Source of the DNA: Marivivens niveibacter
GTDB lineage: Bacteria > Pseudomonadota > Alphaproteobacteria > Rhodobacterales > Rhodobacteraceae
NCBI RefSeq assembly: GCF_002150005.2
Contig: NZ_MSPP01000003.1
Span: forward strand, 434,001 to 498,000
Direction: 5' to 3'
DNA: 64,000 nt
The translations under genes and the position numbers were made by a program. Below, one piece after another: positions 57,078 to 64,000 of the stretch. The notes beneath the pieces were generated by a model. The model had not been told where the DNA came from. It saw only the letters and a program-made list of their open reading frames with translations, and did no database searches. Within the stretch, counting starts at the first letter, position 1. Each line of letters starts with the position of its first letter.

Positions 57078-57350
57078 ATGCAAGAACCCAGAGACGTCCG
57101 TATCAAACGTTTGGCCATGCGGTCTATGCGCCGCGGGATCAAAGAAATGGACCTGATCCTGTCGGATTTCGCCAACCGCGAATTGCAGGGCATGACGGAC
57201 GCCGAACTGGATCACTACGAAACCTTCATGGACGAAGCCGATCTGGACCTGTACCGCTGGATCAGCGGGCAGGATACCGCCCCGGCTGAATTCAGCGCGC
57301 TGGTGGCGAAAATCGCATCGGGCGCAAAGGGCCTAACGGCTCCAAACTAA
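57078..57350 (+). CDS. sdhE: Succinate dehydrogenase flavinylation factor SdhE
   Basis: A 90-residue SdhE/SDHAF2-type (DUF339) protein. The RGxxE motif is in MRRGIKEMDLILSDFA (here RGIKE), required for covalent FAD attachment to SdhA. The ATG at 57078 has AAGGAAT upstream. Co-transcribed with the preceding XRE gene, with a two-base gap. Confidence 0.94.
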   Translation: MQEPRDVRIKRLAMRSMRRGIKEMDLILSDFANRELQGMTDAELDHYETFMDEADLDLYRWISGQDTAPAEFSALVAKIASGAKGLTAPN

Positions 57351-57440
57351 GAAAGTTTGATTTAGGCTGATGCTATTAACGTTTTCTTCGGGTCTGGGAC
57401 GCTACACATAGTCCCAGATGACCGAAGAGGAGCCAATGGC

Positions 57441-57962
57441 ATGAGCCTAATGTCCGAACTCGGGGTCCAGAAGGAAACCTCCACCAAACCCGCGCAGAAT
57501 GCCGCATTTATGTCCAGCTATCTGGATTCATTGACTATGGTCGAACGATTGCATCGACTGTTGCTCGATGTGATCAAAGATGAATTCGAACGGCTGGGTA
57601 TCCTAGAGCTGAACTCTGTTCAGGCGCTGTTGTTATTCAATGTGGGTGACAACGAAGTCACCGCAGGCGAATTGAAATCGCGTGGGTACTATCAGGGATC
57701 GAACGTCAGTTATAACCTGAAAAAACTGGTCGAAATGGGGTTCATGCATCATGAACGCTGTCATGTGGATCGTCGTTCCGTCCGCGTGCGCCTGACCGAA
57801 AAAGGCCGCAAGATCCGCGATATCGTGTCGAACCTATTCATGGCCCATGCCCAAGGTTTGCAAGACCGCAGTGTCGTTGATCTGGATGGCATCGACCATA
57901 TCGCGACGACCTTGCGACGGATCGAACGATATTGGGCGAACCAAATCCGATACATTTATTAA
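57441..57962 (+). CDS. ldtR: MarR-family regulator, LdtR type
   Basis: A 173-residue winged-HTH protein. LTMVERLHRLLLDVIKDEFERLGILELNSVQALLLFNVGDNEVTAGELKSRGYYQGSNVSYNLKKLVEMGF is very similar to LdtR of the Rhizobiales, which controls L,D-transpeptidase and osmotic-stress genes. No L,D-transpeptidase gene is adjacent. Closed by a terminator. Confidence 0.85.
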   Translation: MSLMSELGVQKETSTKPAQNAAFMSSYLDSLTMVERLHRLLLDVIKDEFERLGILELNSVQALLLFNVGDNEVTAGELKSRGYYQGSNVSYNLKKLVEMGFMHHERCHVDRRSVRVRLTEKGRKIRDIVSNLFMAHAQGLQDRSVVDLDGIDHIATTLRRIERYWANQIRYIY

Positions 57963-57968
57963 AAAACG

Positions 57969-58003
57969 GGCTGCGACCGAATTGGTCGCAGCCTTTGTTT
58001 TTA
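57969..58003. terminator. Bidirectional rho-independent terminator
   Basis: The perfect 10-bp stem GGCTGCGACC / GGTCGCAGCC, loop GAATT, is followed by TTTGTTTTT on the plus strand, and on the minus strand by CGTTTTTT. It serves ldtR and the convergent glyoxalase gene. Confidence 0.9.
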
Positions 58004-58429
58004 CCAGTGTCCAGTGTTTTCCATGCTGGCCCATGGTTCTGCGGGGGGCAGGGCATCGCCCTCTTGCAGCAGTTCGATCGATACGTTGTCGGGTGAACGA
58101 ACAAAGGCCATGTGCCCGTCGCGCGGTGGGCGATTGATCGTCACGCCAGCGTCCATCAATTTTTGGCACATGTCGTAGATATTTGGGACGCGGTAGGCCA
58201 AATGGCCGAAATGGCGACTATCGGATGGCAAACCTTCGTCGCCGTCCCAATTATAAGTCAGTTCAACAGGGCATTCTTCTTGGCCTTCTGGGGCCATGAA
58301 TACCAACGAAAATCGACCGGCGTCATTATCGATACGGCGCGTTTCGTTGAGGCCCAAAAGTTTGAAAAAGTTCATGGTGGCGTCCAAATCTTTGACGCGG
58401 ACCATTGTGTGTAAATAACGGATTGGCAT
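58001..58429 (-). CDS. gloA: Lactoylglutathione lyase / VOC family
   Basis: A 142-residue glyoxalase I-like VOC protein. Two metal sites of the fold are suggested by LHTMVRVKDLDATMNFFKLLGL (His7) and ELTYNWDGDEG, then GHLAYRVPNIYDMCQKL (His) and YRPPRDGHMAFVRSPDNVSIELLQ (Glu). It converts the methylglyoxal-glutathione hemithioacetal to lactoylglutathione. ATG at 58429 follows AAGGGGGCG; an upstream ATG at 58543 would run into the Slam-like gene. Confidence 0.9.
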   Translation of the reverse strand: MPIRYLHTMVRVKDLDATMNFFKLLGLNETRRIDNDAGRFSLVFMAPEGQEECPVELTYNWDGDEGLPSDSRHFGHLAYRVPNIYDMCQKLMDAGVTINRPPRDGHMAFVRSPDNVSIELLQEGDALPPAEPWASMENTGHW

Positions 58430-58493
58430 GATCGCCCCCTTTCGTTTCTGACCGAATGGTAGAAGTTTTCGAGCGATCTGCCAGCCTATTCGA

Positions 58494-59873
58494 TCAGAAA
58501 GTCGACCGTAGCCCGAATTCGATACCCGAGGCCGACCGATCAAAGCGGCTGACGTTGCTTTCTGTCCATTGGCCTGTGACCGTTAGGACAGGTGCAAACC
58601 CAGCAAAGGATTGGTCAGGGAACGTGAAATCAATCGACGCAAAGGTTGTATCGTCGCTGCGCCCACCCGGGACAGGCACAATGATTGTATAGTCAGGGTA
58701 GTCTGCCCAGCTGCGTCCCAACTGCGCTGTAATCTGAGCGGGGCCAACACGATTGGCAAAGCTATAGTTCATCGAAATGCCACGAACGTCGCCATTACGG
58801 TTCGAGTTGGAGCTTTCGGTTTCCGATTGCGAAAACGTGAGCCGCCCCCGACCCGCTAGCGGGCCGTCTGAAAACCGTTTGTGCAAGCTAACCGCGTATG
58901 ACGTGACTTCATCGGACCAATCGCTGTCATTGCGGCCAAACCGGTTTTCACGGCTCGCGTCTAGGCCAACACCGAACCCATTGTCGGATCGCCAATCCAA
59001 TCCGCCGCCATATTGTGCAAAATCGTAATATGGATCGCCCGCCGCAAATCGGCGGCCCGTCTTGAACTGCCATGATGTGCTGACGTCGCCGATATTTTGG
59101 CGGTAGGTCGCCCCCAACGTGACCCGCGCTGACGAAAAGTCGCTGTTTTCACTGTCAGGAGAGGCTTCTTTCGCCTCGTTCGATAGGAATACTGACGTAC
59201 CATCGACATGACCGTTTAGTTCAAACAGCGTGTCTGATGTTTGCGCAACGCGGTATTTGGCGGTCACTGCATATCCAACCCGAAACCCTGATAAGGCCTG
59301 CGCATCAGGGCTAAGTGTACCAATCGCCGTCAATCCGTCGATGATGTTGTATTCGCTTTCCGACCCGCCGTTCACATTGTCTGATTGGGAAAATGACAGA
59401 TCAAACTGCAGTCGCAGCGGGTTTTGCTGGGCGATGCGTCTATAGTCTTGCGCGATCTGCGCCTCGGTCTGCGGCGTAGGGGCGTGAATTGCCGCGCGAC
59501 GCAGCCACAATTGGCTGGCAGTCAGGCGACCATTTTGAAACGCAGCGATGGATGCAATCCGTGCCAGGGCCAGATGCTGTGTATTTTCCGTCGCGGTTCG
59601 GTATCCCAATCGGGCGGCGCGGTAGGCGGCTTTGGTGTCGCCCGATTTCAAAAGAGAGCTGGCAAGAATGGCGTGCGCTTCGGTGTCGTCAGGGTTGGCG
59701 CGCAGCAGTTGCGTTGCAATATCAATGGCAACTTGCGTATCACCTACACGCACAGCTTGGGCCGCGATGTTTCGGGCGGATTGGAAATCGAGTTGCATCA
59801 GTTGCTGCGCGTGAATAGGCGCAGAAGTCATCAGCCAAAAAGAGGCCGCACAGGTTAAAACAGATTTGAACAT
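58494..59873 (-). CDS. Slam-like outer-membrane protein (TPR plus beta-barrel)
   Basis: A 459-residue outer-membrane protein. The signal peptide is residues 1-22 (MFKSVLTCAASFWLMTSAPIHA). A tetratricopeptide region (about residues 28-150, with AIDIATQLLRANPDDTEAHAILASSLLKSGDTKAAYRAA) precedes a C-terminal beta-barrel (about 155-459) made of alternating aromatic-terminated strands and ending in Phe (LRSTF). TPR plus a DUF560 barrel is the architecture of Slam proteins, the translocons of the type XI secretion system, which move lipoproteins to the cell surface. The upstream gene, 9 bases away, is a candidate cargo. Confirmed only by architecture and context. Confidence 0.82.
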   Translation of the reverse strand: MFKSVLTCAASFWLMTSAPIHAQQLMQLDFQSARNIAAQAVRVGDTQVAIDIATQLLRANPDDTEAHAILASSLLKSGDTKAAYRAARLGYRTATENTQHLALARIASIAAFQNGRLTASQLWLRRAAIHAPTPQTEAQIAQDYRRIAQQNPLRLQFDLSFSQSDNVNGGSESEYNIIDGLTAIGTLSPDAQALSGFRVGYAVTAKYRVAQTSDTLFELNGHVDGTSVFLSNEAKEASPDSENSDFSSARVTLGATYRQNIGDVSTSWQFKTGRRFAAGDPYYDFAQYGGGLDWRSDNGFGVGLDASRENRFGRNDSDWSDEVTSYAVSLHKRFSDGPLAGRGRLTFSQSETESSNSNRNGDVRGISMNYSFANRVGPAQITAQLGRSWADYPDYTIIVPVPGGRSDDTTFASIDFTFPDQSFAGFAPVLTVTGQWTESNVSRFDRSASGIEFGLRSTF

Positions 59874-59882
59874 AGCTGTGAT

Positions 59883-60917
59883 TTACGGGTTCACGATGTC
59901 ACAAATCGCGGCATCATCGGGCAATCCGCACTGGGTCAGTACAAAGATGCCGTATTCTTCCTCTAATTCGATCTCTCTTCCATCGATTGGATCAATATGG
60001 TTTGAGACGAACAACCCGCCAGCCATACCAGTCGCGCCATCACCGGCAAGAACGCCCCCGTATGTGCCTTCGCCGACTTCGTAGCTTTCGACTGTGATTG
60101 GGTCGGTCCCAACCTCTTGAATAACTTGTCCAACGACGGTCCCTGTAAACTGGCCACTTTCGTCGACGGTGCCCGGCTGCAAGATCAGGTCATTCACCCC
60201 GTAAGTTGTGCCTTCAAAGGCGTCTTCGGGGTAGCCGCTCATTAACGTAAATTGACGATTGACGATTGCGCCGTTGATTGCGTTGTCGCCAAAATCGACA
60301 TTTATGAATGCCTCTCCTTCGACAATGATTGGCTGAGTTGGCCATAGCGATGCATATTCGTCGCTATTGTAAGGGGCGGGTACCACCAAAAGTTCATCGC
60401 CATAATACGTCAAATTGGTAATTCCGACATAATCGCCAGCGTAGCTCACCAATCCGACCTCAGGTCCTGCACTATATTCCTGCCGCGCGAACATTTGGGT
60501 GCCACCAAAATATTCGGTAAATTGGCCGCCATCCGCAACGATTGTGCCTTGTGCGGTACCGTCAGGTGTTTGAGCGACATAGGCGATAAAATACCGGTCG
60601 AGCGGATCATCCTGGTAGTTGAAGGCATAGTAACCAGGCACATCCAGATCCGCAGCGCGGTTGTATTCGACCAGAGGGTAATCATTCCCAACCCGATCCA
60701 GCGCATACATATCGACATAGAGCGTTTCGGTGTCTGGATCATAAACCGCAGTGGTAAGGTTGTTTTCCAGATCGCTTAGATCAATCGCGGTCTCTTCAAC
60801 GGTCTCTTCGGTTGTTTCTTCTACAACCTCCTCGGGATCGTTGAAATACAGCGGGTTTTCGCCTTGGCATCCTGCCAGCATAGCAAAAACAATGGATGCG
60901 GCGGCGTACCGGTACAT
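59883..60917 (-). CDS. Predicted surface lipoprotein, TbpB-like (Slam cargo)
   Basis: A 344-residue lipoprotein. The lipobox is LAGC with Cys17, followed by Gln18, so it is not retained in the inner membrane. An acidic Glu/Thr/Val tether (residues 29-46) leads to a beta-rich body and, near residues 282-303, GEGTYGGVLAGDGATGMAGG, resembling the glycine motif (GxxYGPxAxExGG) of the TbpB beta-barrel domain. C-terminal Cys330 and Cys339 may form a disulphide. Followed after 9 bases by the Slam-like gene, which is the usual cargo-translocon order. The ligand is unknown. Confidence 0.78.
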   Translation of the reverse strand: MYRYAAASIVFAMLAGCQGENPLYFNDPEEVVEETTEETVEETAIDLSDLENNLTTAVYDPDTETLYVDMYALDRVGNDYPLVEYNRAADLDVPGYYAFNYQDDPLDRYFIAYVAQTPDGTAQGTIVADGGQFTEYFGGTQMFARQEYSAGPEVGLVSYAGDYVGITNLTYYGDELLVVPAPYNSDEYASLWPTQPIIVEGEAFINVDFGDNAINGAIVNRQFTLMSGYPEDAFEGTTYGVNDLILQPGTVDESGQFTGTVVGQVIQEVGTDPITVESYEVGEGTYGGVLAGDGATGMAGGLFVSNHIDPIDGREIELEEEYGIFVLTQCGLPDDAAICDIVNP

Positions 60918-60927
60918 GAAATAACCC

Positions 60928-60947
60928 TGCTCTTTGACTGCTCTTTG
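60928..60947 (-). repeat. Direct repeat upstream of the lipoprotein start
   Basis: TGCTCTTTG at 60928-60936 and 60939-60947 (plus strand), an 11-base period, just upstream of the ATG at 60917. On the minus strand this reads CAAAGAGCA twice. A helical-turn spacing suggests a regulator site or duplicated ribosome-binding area. Confidence 0.4.
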
Positions 60948-61112
60948 TTGGGGTGAAAATCCAACGTCTGCGTGGGTGTGTCAACTATTGGTATAGCGGC
61001 ATTAGCAATTTGTCGTAATTGCGCCACGAGGCGGCGAAGGCAAAATCTGGGGCTGTCCACGGCCGCGATGGCGTATATAGTCCCCGCGAAACGAGTCCAA
61101 CAGGAGATGCAG

Positions 61113-62021
61113 ATGCCCGTAACGCCCGAACAAGAAGCCGAGATTGCAGAGCTTCGTGCGACCCCACGCCAAACATTGCGTGCCGTGTCCGAGGGCATGG
61201 AAAAACATCTGTACGAAGTGAAGCCGGTTCTGGACCACGGGTTTGTGCGCGTCATTGACTACATGGGCGATGATGCCGCGATCTGTCAGGCTGCGCGCGT
61301 GTCCTATGGTAAGGGTACAAAATCGGTTCAGAATGATGCGGGCTTGATCCGTTACCTGATGCGCCACTGGCATTCGACCCCGTTTGAGATGTGCGAAATC
61401 AAACTGCATGTGAAACTGCCTGTGTTTGTTGCGCGTCAGTGGATTCGTCACCGCACGGCTAACGTGAACGAATATTCGGCGCGTTATTCGATCATGGACC
61501 GCGAATTCTATATCCCCGAACCCGAGGTTCTGGCGGCTCAGTCCGTCGTGAATAACCAAGGCCGCGGTGAAGTGCTGCAAGGTGAAGAGGCCGCGCGCGT
61601 TCTGGAATACCTGAAAACCGACGCTGCGCGGGCATATGACCATTACGAAGAAATGATCAGCCAAGATGGCCAGCAAGGTCTGGCGCGTGAATTGGCGCGT
61701 ATGAACCTGCCTGCAAACATCTATACCCAGTGGTATTGGAAAGTGGACCTGCACAACTTGTTCCACTTCCTGCGCCTACGCGCGGACAGCCACGCGCAGT
61801 ACGAAATCCGCGTTTACGCAGACGAGATTTGCAAAGTGGTCGCCGATTGGGTGCCAGCGGCATACCAAGCGTTTGAAGATTACCGGATGGGCGGCGCAAA
61901 CCTGTCGGGCAAGGCGCTGGAATGCATCCGCCAAATGCTAAAAGGCGAAGAGGTCACCCAAGAAAGCAGCGGAATGAGCGCCGGGGAATGGCGGGAATTC
62001 CAATCTGTCCTGAACGGATAA
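61113..62021 (+). CDS. thyX: FAD-dependent thymidylate synthase ThyX
   Basis: A 302-residue flavoenzyme. The ThyX motif [14 protein letters not shown] is complete, and [24 protein letters not shown] precedes it. It makes dTMP from dUMP with NADPH and methylene-THF, bypassing ThyA/DHFR. I chose the ATG at 61113, with AGGAG at spacing 6; ATG at 61107 is possible. A bidirectional terminator follows. Confidence 0.96.
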   Translation: MPVTPEQEAEIAELRATPRQTLRAVSEGMEKHLYEVKPVLDHGFVRVIDYMGDDAAICQAARVSYGKGTKSVQNDAGLIRYLMRHWHSTPFEMCEIKLHVKLPVFVARQWIRHRTANVNEYSARYSIMDREFYIPEPEVLAAQSVVNNQGRGEVLQGEEAARVLEYLKTDAARAYDHYEEMISQDGQQGLARELARMNLPANIYTQWYWKVDLHNLFHFLRLRADSHAQYEIRVYADEICKVVADWVPAAYQAFEDYRMGGANLSGKALECIRQMLKGEEVTQESSGMSAGEWREFQSVLNG

Positions 62022-62039
62022 GTCTGCGAAACGATTAAG

Positions 62040-62077
62040 AAAAGCTCCAAATCGAGAGGTCGGTTTGGAGCTTTTAG
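62040..62077 (+). terminator. Rho-independent terminator of thyX
   Basis: A 12-bp perfect stem AAAAGCTCCAAA / TTTGGAGCTTTT with a 12-base loop, followed by AGCTTTT. Ends before the BLUF gene region. Confidence 0.82.
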
Positions 62078-62191
62078 CTTTTGCTGCTATACTTAACGGT
62101 AGCCGCAGCGTTTCCGCCTAAATTGCGGCTAGGCATGACCGTTACCTCCTCCAACACGGACCCGCGCAGCGCGGGCGCACAGGAGGATTCT

Positions 62192-62629
62192 TTGGGAAGT
62201 ATCGTCAGGCTGATTTATGTCAGCATCGCTAATGCAGATCTAAACGCTGATGACGTTGTCCATATTCTGGATAACGCCAAACGCCGAAACGAGGTCAATG
62301 GCCTGACGGGCATGTTGTTGTTCGATGAAGGACAGTTCTGGCAAGTGCTAGAGGGCGAGGCGTTATTCGTTCAGCGGACATACGAACGGATTTGTCTGGA
62401 TAAACGGCATACCAACATCACCACGCTTTCGTTTGAAGAAAACATAGAGCCGAAATTCAAAGATTTCAGCATGGGGCATCCTGTGGATCTGACGATGATC
62501 CATGAACCTGTTTTGTCAGAAACGTTAAAATCTGCAGGGGATAGCGACAAAGATGCTGCAAAAACCGCGAGTGATAAGATCCTCCGCGGTTTCCAATCTG
62601 GTGGTAAATGGCGTGGGCTACTGACCTAA
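62192..62629 (+). CDS. Short BLUF-domain photoreceptor
   Basis: A 145-residue blue-light sensor using FAD. The key residues align exactly with AppA by spacing: Tyr9 (LIYVS), Asn33 (NEVNGLTG), Gln51 (FWQVLEG) and Met94 (FSMGH). The semi-conserved Trp position is Phe92. After the BLUF core (about residues 6-98) there is a C-terminal tail of about 47 residues and no output domain, as in short BLUF proteins. The TTG start at 62192 is preferred because AGGAGG lies at 62181-62186; an ATG at 62135 is in frame. It may control a partner protein; none is adjacent. Confidence 0.86.
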   Translation: MGSIVRLIYVSIANADLNADDVVHILDNAKRRNEVNGLTGMLLFDEGQFWQVLEGEALFVQRTYERICLDKRHTNITTLSFEENIEPKFKDFSMGHPVDLTMIHEPVLSETLKSAGDSDKDAAKTASDKILRGFQSGGKWRGLLT

Positions 62630-62631
62630 GA

Positions 62632-62841
62632 TCAGTCGCCTTTGGCTAAATTGCCTGCCATTTTGCGGCCGTCGCGGCCTTCGATTAGTTCAAAAGAAAT
62701 TTTTTGATTGTCGGCTAGCCCTGTCATGCCGGCCTGTTCGACTGCTGAAATGTGAACGAAAACGTCGCTACCGCCGGTATCAGGTGCGATAAAGCCGTAG
62801 CCTTTGGTGGTGTTAAACCATTTTACGGTGCCTGTCGGCAT
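62632..62841 (-). CDS. cspA: Cold-shock domain protein
   Basis: A 69-residue CSD protein. RNP1 is KGYGFI and RNP2 is VFVHIS. The ATG at 62841 has AAGGAG upstream on the minus strand. RNA chaperone; specific cold role not shown by sequence. Its start is followed upstream by a long divergent region containing the next gene. Confidence 0.95.
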   Translation of the reverse strand: MPTGTVKWFNTTKGYGFIAPDTGGSDVFVHISAVEQAGMTGLADNQKISFELIEGRDGRKMAGNLAKGD

Positions 62842-63020
62842 CTTGAAAACTCCTTCTACGTCTTGGCCCGCGTTGAGGCCGATGCAGGTTTGCAAGCCCC
62901 AGCCAAAATCACTGCGATCCCGATACCTGTTAGGCAAACGTTAGCACGATTCCCTAAAATCCAAATCACAACCTTGCCCTGCGGCCAATTTCTGCGACAA
63001 ATGCCAAAAAAGGAGGCATC

Positions 63021-63350
63021 ATGAAGGTCTATTCCCTGAAAACCTGCGATACCTGTCGCAAAACGATCAAAGAACTGGCAGGCGCTGGGTATGAATTTGA
63101 CGTCGTAGATATCCGCGCAGATGGATTAAACGATCAGGATATTGCAGACATTGTTGCCGTATTTGGCGATAAATCGGTGAACAAAGCCTCGTCCACATGG
63201 CGTAATTTGTCCGACGTGGACAAGGCAAAATCGCCTGCTGAATTGATCGCAGAACACCCCACCGCGATGAAGCGTCCTGTCATTATCAAAGACGGGCAGT
63301 TTTATCAGGGTTGGACCGCAGCAACCAAATCGGCGCTTTTGCCCGGCTGA
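63021..63350 (+). CDS. ArsC/Spx-like thioredoxin-fold protein
   Basis: A 109-residue protein. The Cys motif is CDTCRK at residues 9-14 (KTCDTCRKTIKEL), typical of ArsC/YffB/Spx-like proteins rather than true arsenate reductases (CxxS/C). AAGGAGG precedes the ATG. The 3' end overlaps the convergent DoxX gene by 65 bases. Substrate unknown. Confidence 0.87.
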   Translation: MKVYSLKTCDTCRKTIKELAGAGYEFDVVDIRADGLNDQDIADIVAVFGDKSVNKASSTWRNLSDVDKAKSPAELIAEHPTAMKRPVIIKDGQFYQGWTAATKSALLPG

Positions 63351-63852
63351 ACCAACGATCGACCGAAATTGGCCCTGCACCGGTCAGGGCCAAACTGAAC
63401 AGGACAAATACCCACATCAGGCGCTGATCTAGGATGATCCCGTCCGGCATACGGTCAAACAAGGCACCTAACGTTGCTGCATCAATGCCGTGGCCGACTA
63501 TGTCGGTCAGGCTTTGCACGATAATAAAAACAATCATGCCAATCGCAGCTGGGCGCGTCGCAGCGCCGATAATGATAAGCGCGGGCAATACAAATTCGGC
63601 CAATGTTCCCGCAATGACGATAAACGTCGGAACGATGCCCAAAGCGCTGGGGTCATAGCCTGCCTGTTCGATCAAGCGTGGGAATATCTGAAAATAGGCA
63701 CCTGCGCTGGGCGTGAATGGCCCCAAAGGTGCGCCGACTTTGGTCATAGCAGAGGCCCAAAAATAGGGGGCAAGCGTCGCAGCAAATACCAACCGCGCCA
63801 ATGTGCCAATGCTGGGCGCAGCGATGCGATTAATAGGGTCATATATGGTCAT
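63286..63852 (-). CDS. DoxX family membrane protein
   Basis: A 188-residue DoxX-like protein with four helices (LARLVFAATLAPYFWASAM, IVPTFIVIAGTLAEFVLPALIIIG, AAIGMIVFIIVQSL, LMWVFVLFSLALTGAG). In many proteobacteria it stands in bufferin (gig) operons after bufA, bufB and bufC. The preceding partial gene overlaps its start by 14 bases, which fits bufC-doxX. It may take part in metal stress protection. Confidence 0.85.
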   Translation of the reverse strand: MTIYDPINRIAAPSIGTLARLVFAATLAPYFWASAMTKVGAPLGPFTPSAGAYFQIFPRLIEQAGYDPSALGIVPTFIVIAGTLAEFVLPALIIIGAATRPAAIGMIVFIIVQSLTDIVGHGIDAATLGALFDRMPDGIILDQRLMWVFVLFSLALTGAGPISVDRWFSRAKAPIWLLRSNPDKTARL

Positions 63853-64000
63853 GTGACAGGCCTGTAATTGCGTTTCGGGAAATCAATAGGCGTAGCAAAT
63901 CGGGTAGATCGGTCGCGTCGCCAGCCATCAAAACCCCCAACGGTTTGCCCGCGGCCATTGGGTCGATCATGTCGATTTGCTGGGAACTGATTGGATCAAC
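63839..64000 (-). CDS. Partial gene, probably DUF2063/BufC C-terminus
   Basis: 53 codons of an open frame ending in TGA at 63839-63841, entering from the right edge. The visible part (DPISSQQIDMIDPMAAGKPLGVLM, DLPDLLRLLISRNAITGLS) resembles the C-terminal, LLxLL-rich helical end of DUF2063 (BufC/GigC) proteins. Position before doxX supports that; the sequence alone is too short for confidence. It overlaps doxX by 14 bases. Confidence 0.5.
   Translation of the reverse strand, partial: VDPISSQQIDMIDPMAAGKPLGVLMAGDATDLPDLLRLLISRNAITGLSHDHI

Noticed and set aside
61002-61766. 254-codon minus-strand frame over thyX
   Set aside because: Shadow of a well-supported gene.
63021-63350. Calling the CxxC protein an arsenate reductase
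   Set aside because: The family contains many non-arsenate proteins; no ars genes are nearby.

Overview
This 64 kb window is a chromosomal segment of an alphaproteobacterium, most probably a marine member of the Rhodobacteraceae (roseobacter group). The evidence is gene content and order: a TctCBA transporter with a divergent TctDE two-component system, DUF484-xerC, ruvCAB-ybgC-tolQRAB-pal-cpoB-tilS-ftsH, a phosphatidylcholine synthase with the pcs-type active-site motif, rpmB, lolCD, parE, sdhE, an LdtR-type MarR regulator and thyX. Most of it is densely packed core genome. There is no rRNA, tRNA, insertion sequence, prophage or CRISPR array that I can see.

Layout. 1-9.1 kb: end of a sulfotransferase-like gene, methylmalonyl-CoA mutase (scpA), then a six-gene uptake and sensing locus (solute-binding protein, tctE, tctD on the minus strand; tctC, tctB, tctA on the plus strand) whose divergent promoter carries a textbook Pho-box-like direct repeat. 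9.1-18 kb: priA, transaldolase, DUF484, xerC, pcs, a GNAT enzyme and ileS. 18-25 kb: cupin protein, MFS transporter, prmA, small membrane and DUF1127 proteins, ruvCAB. 24-34 kb: ybgC, tolQ, tolR, a proline-rich TolA, tolB, pal, cpoB, tilS and ftsH, the envelope-constriction cluster. 34-41 kb: trans-aconitate methyltransferase, a MOSC protein, folD, a membrane-anchored LytTR regulator, a ligase-associated helicase with PdeM nuclease, and meaB (the G-protein chaperone of the scpA mutase, 38 kb away).

41-49 kb: rpmB, a periplasmic copper pair (DUF2946-like and PCu(A)C), MFS, an XRE-DUF2306 operon with a clear palindromic operator, lolCD, CBS, cytochrome c and small proteins. 49-52.7 kb: parE, with an A+T-richer Mrr-type restriction endonuclease placed directly behind it and a divergent orphan gene in front. 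52.6-58.4 kb: LysR, MATE, aspartate aminotransferase, XRE-sdhE, ldtR and glyoxalase. 58.5-64 kb: a lipoprotein and Slam-like outer-membrane protein pair, thyX, a short BLUF photoreceptor, a cold-shock protein, an ArsC/Spx-like protein, DoxX and the tail of a probable bufC gene.

The strongest candidate for an under-described system is the pair at 58494-60917: a lipoprotein with a TbpB-like C-terminal glycine motif, followed 9 bases later by a TPR plus beta-barrel protein of the Slam (DUF560, type XI secretion) architecture. Other signals worth following are the Pho-box-like site in the tct locus, the BLUF protein with Phe at the semi-conserved Trp position, the Mrr insertion behind parE, the DoxX/bufC-like metal operon at the right edge, and several repeated or palindromic intergenic motifs. 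All functional statements come from reading the translated sequence and recalled family knowledge; no database search was run.
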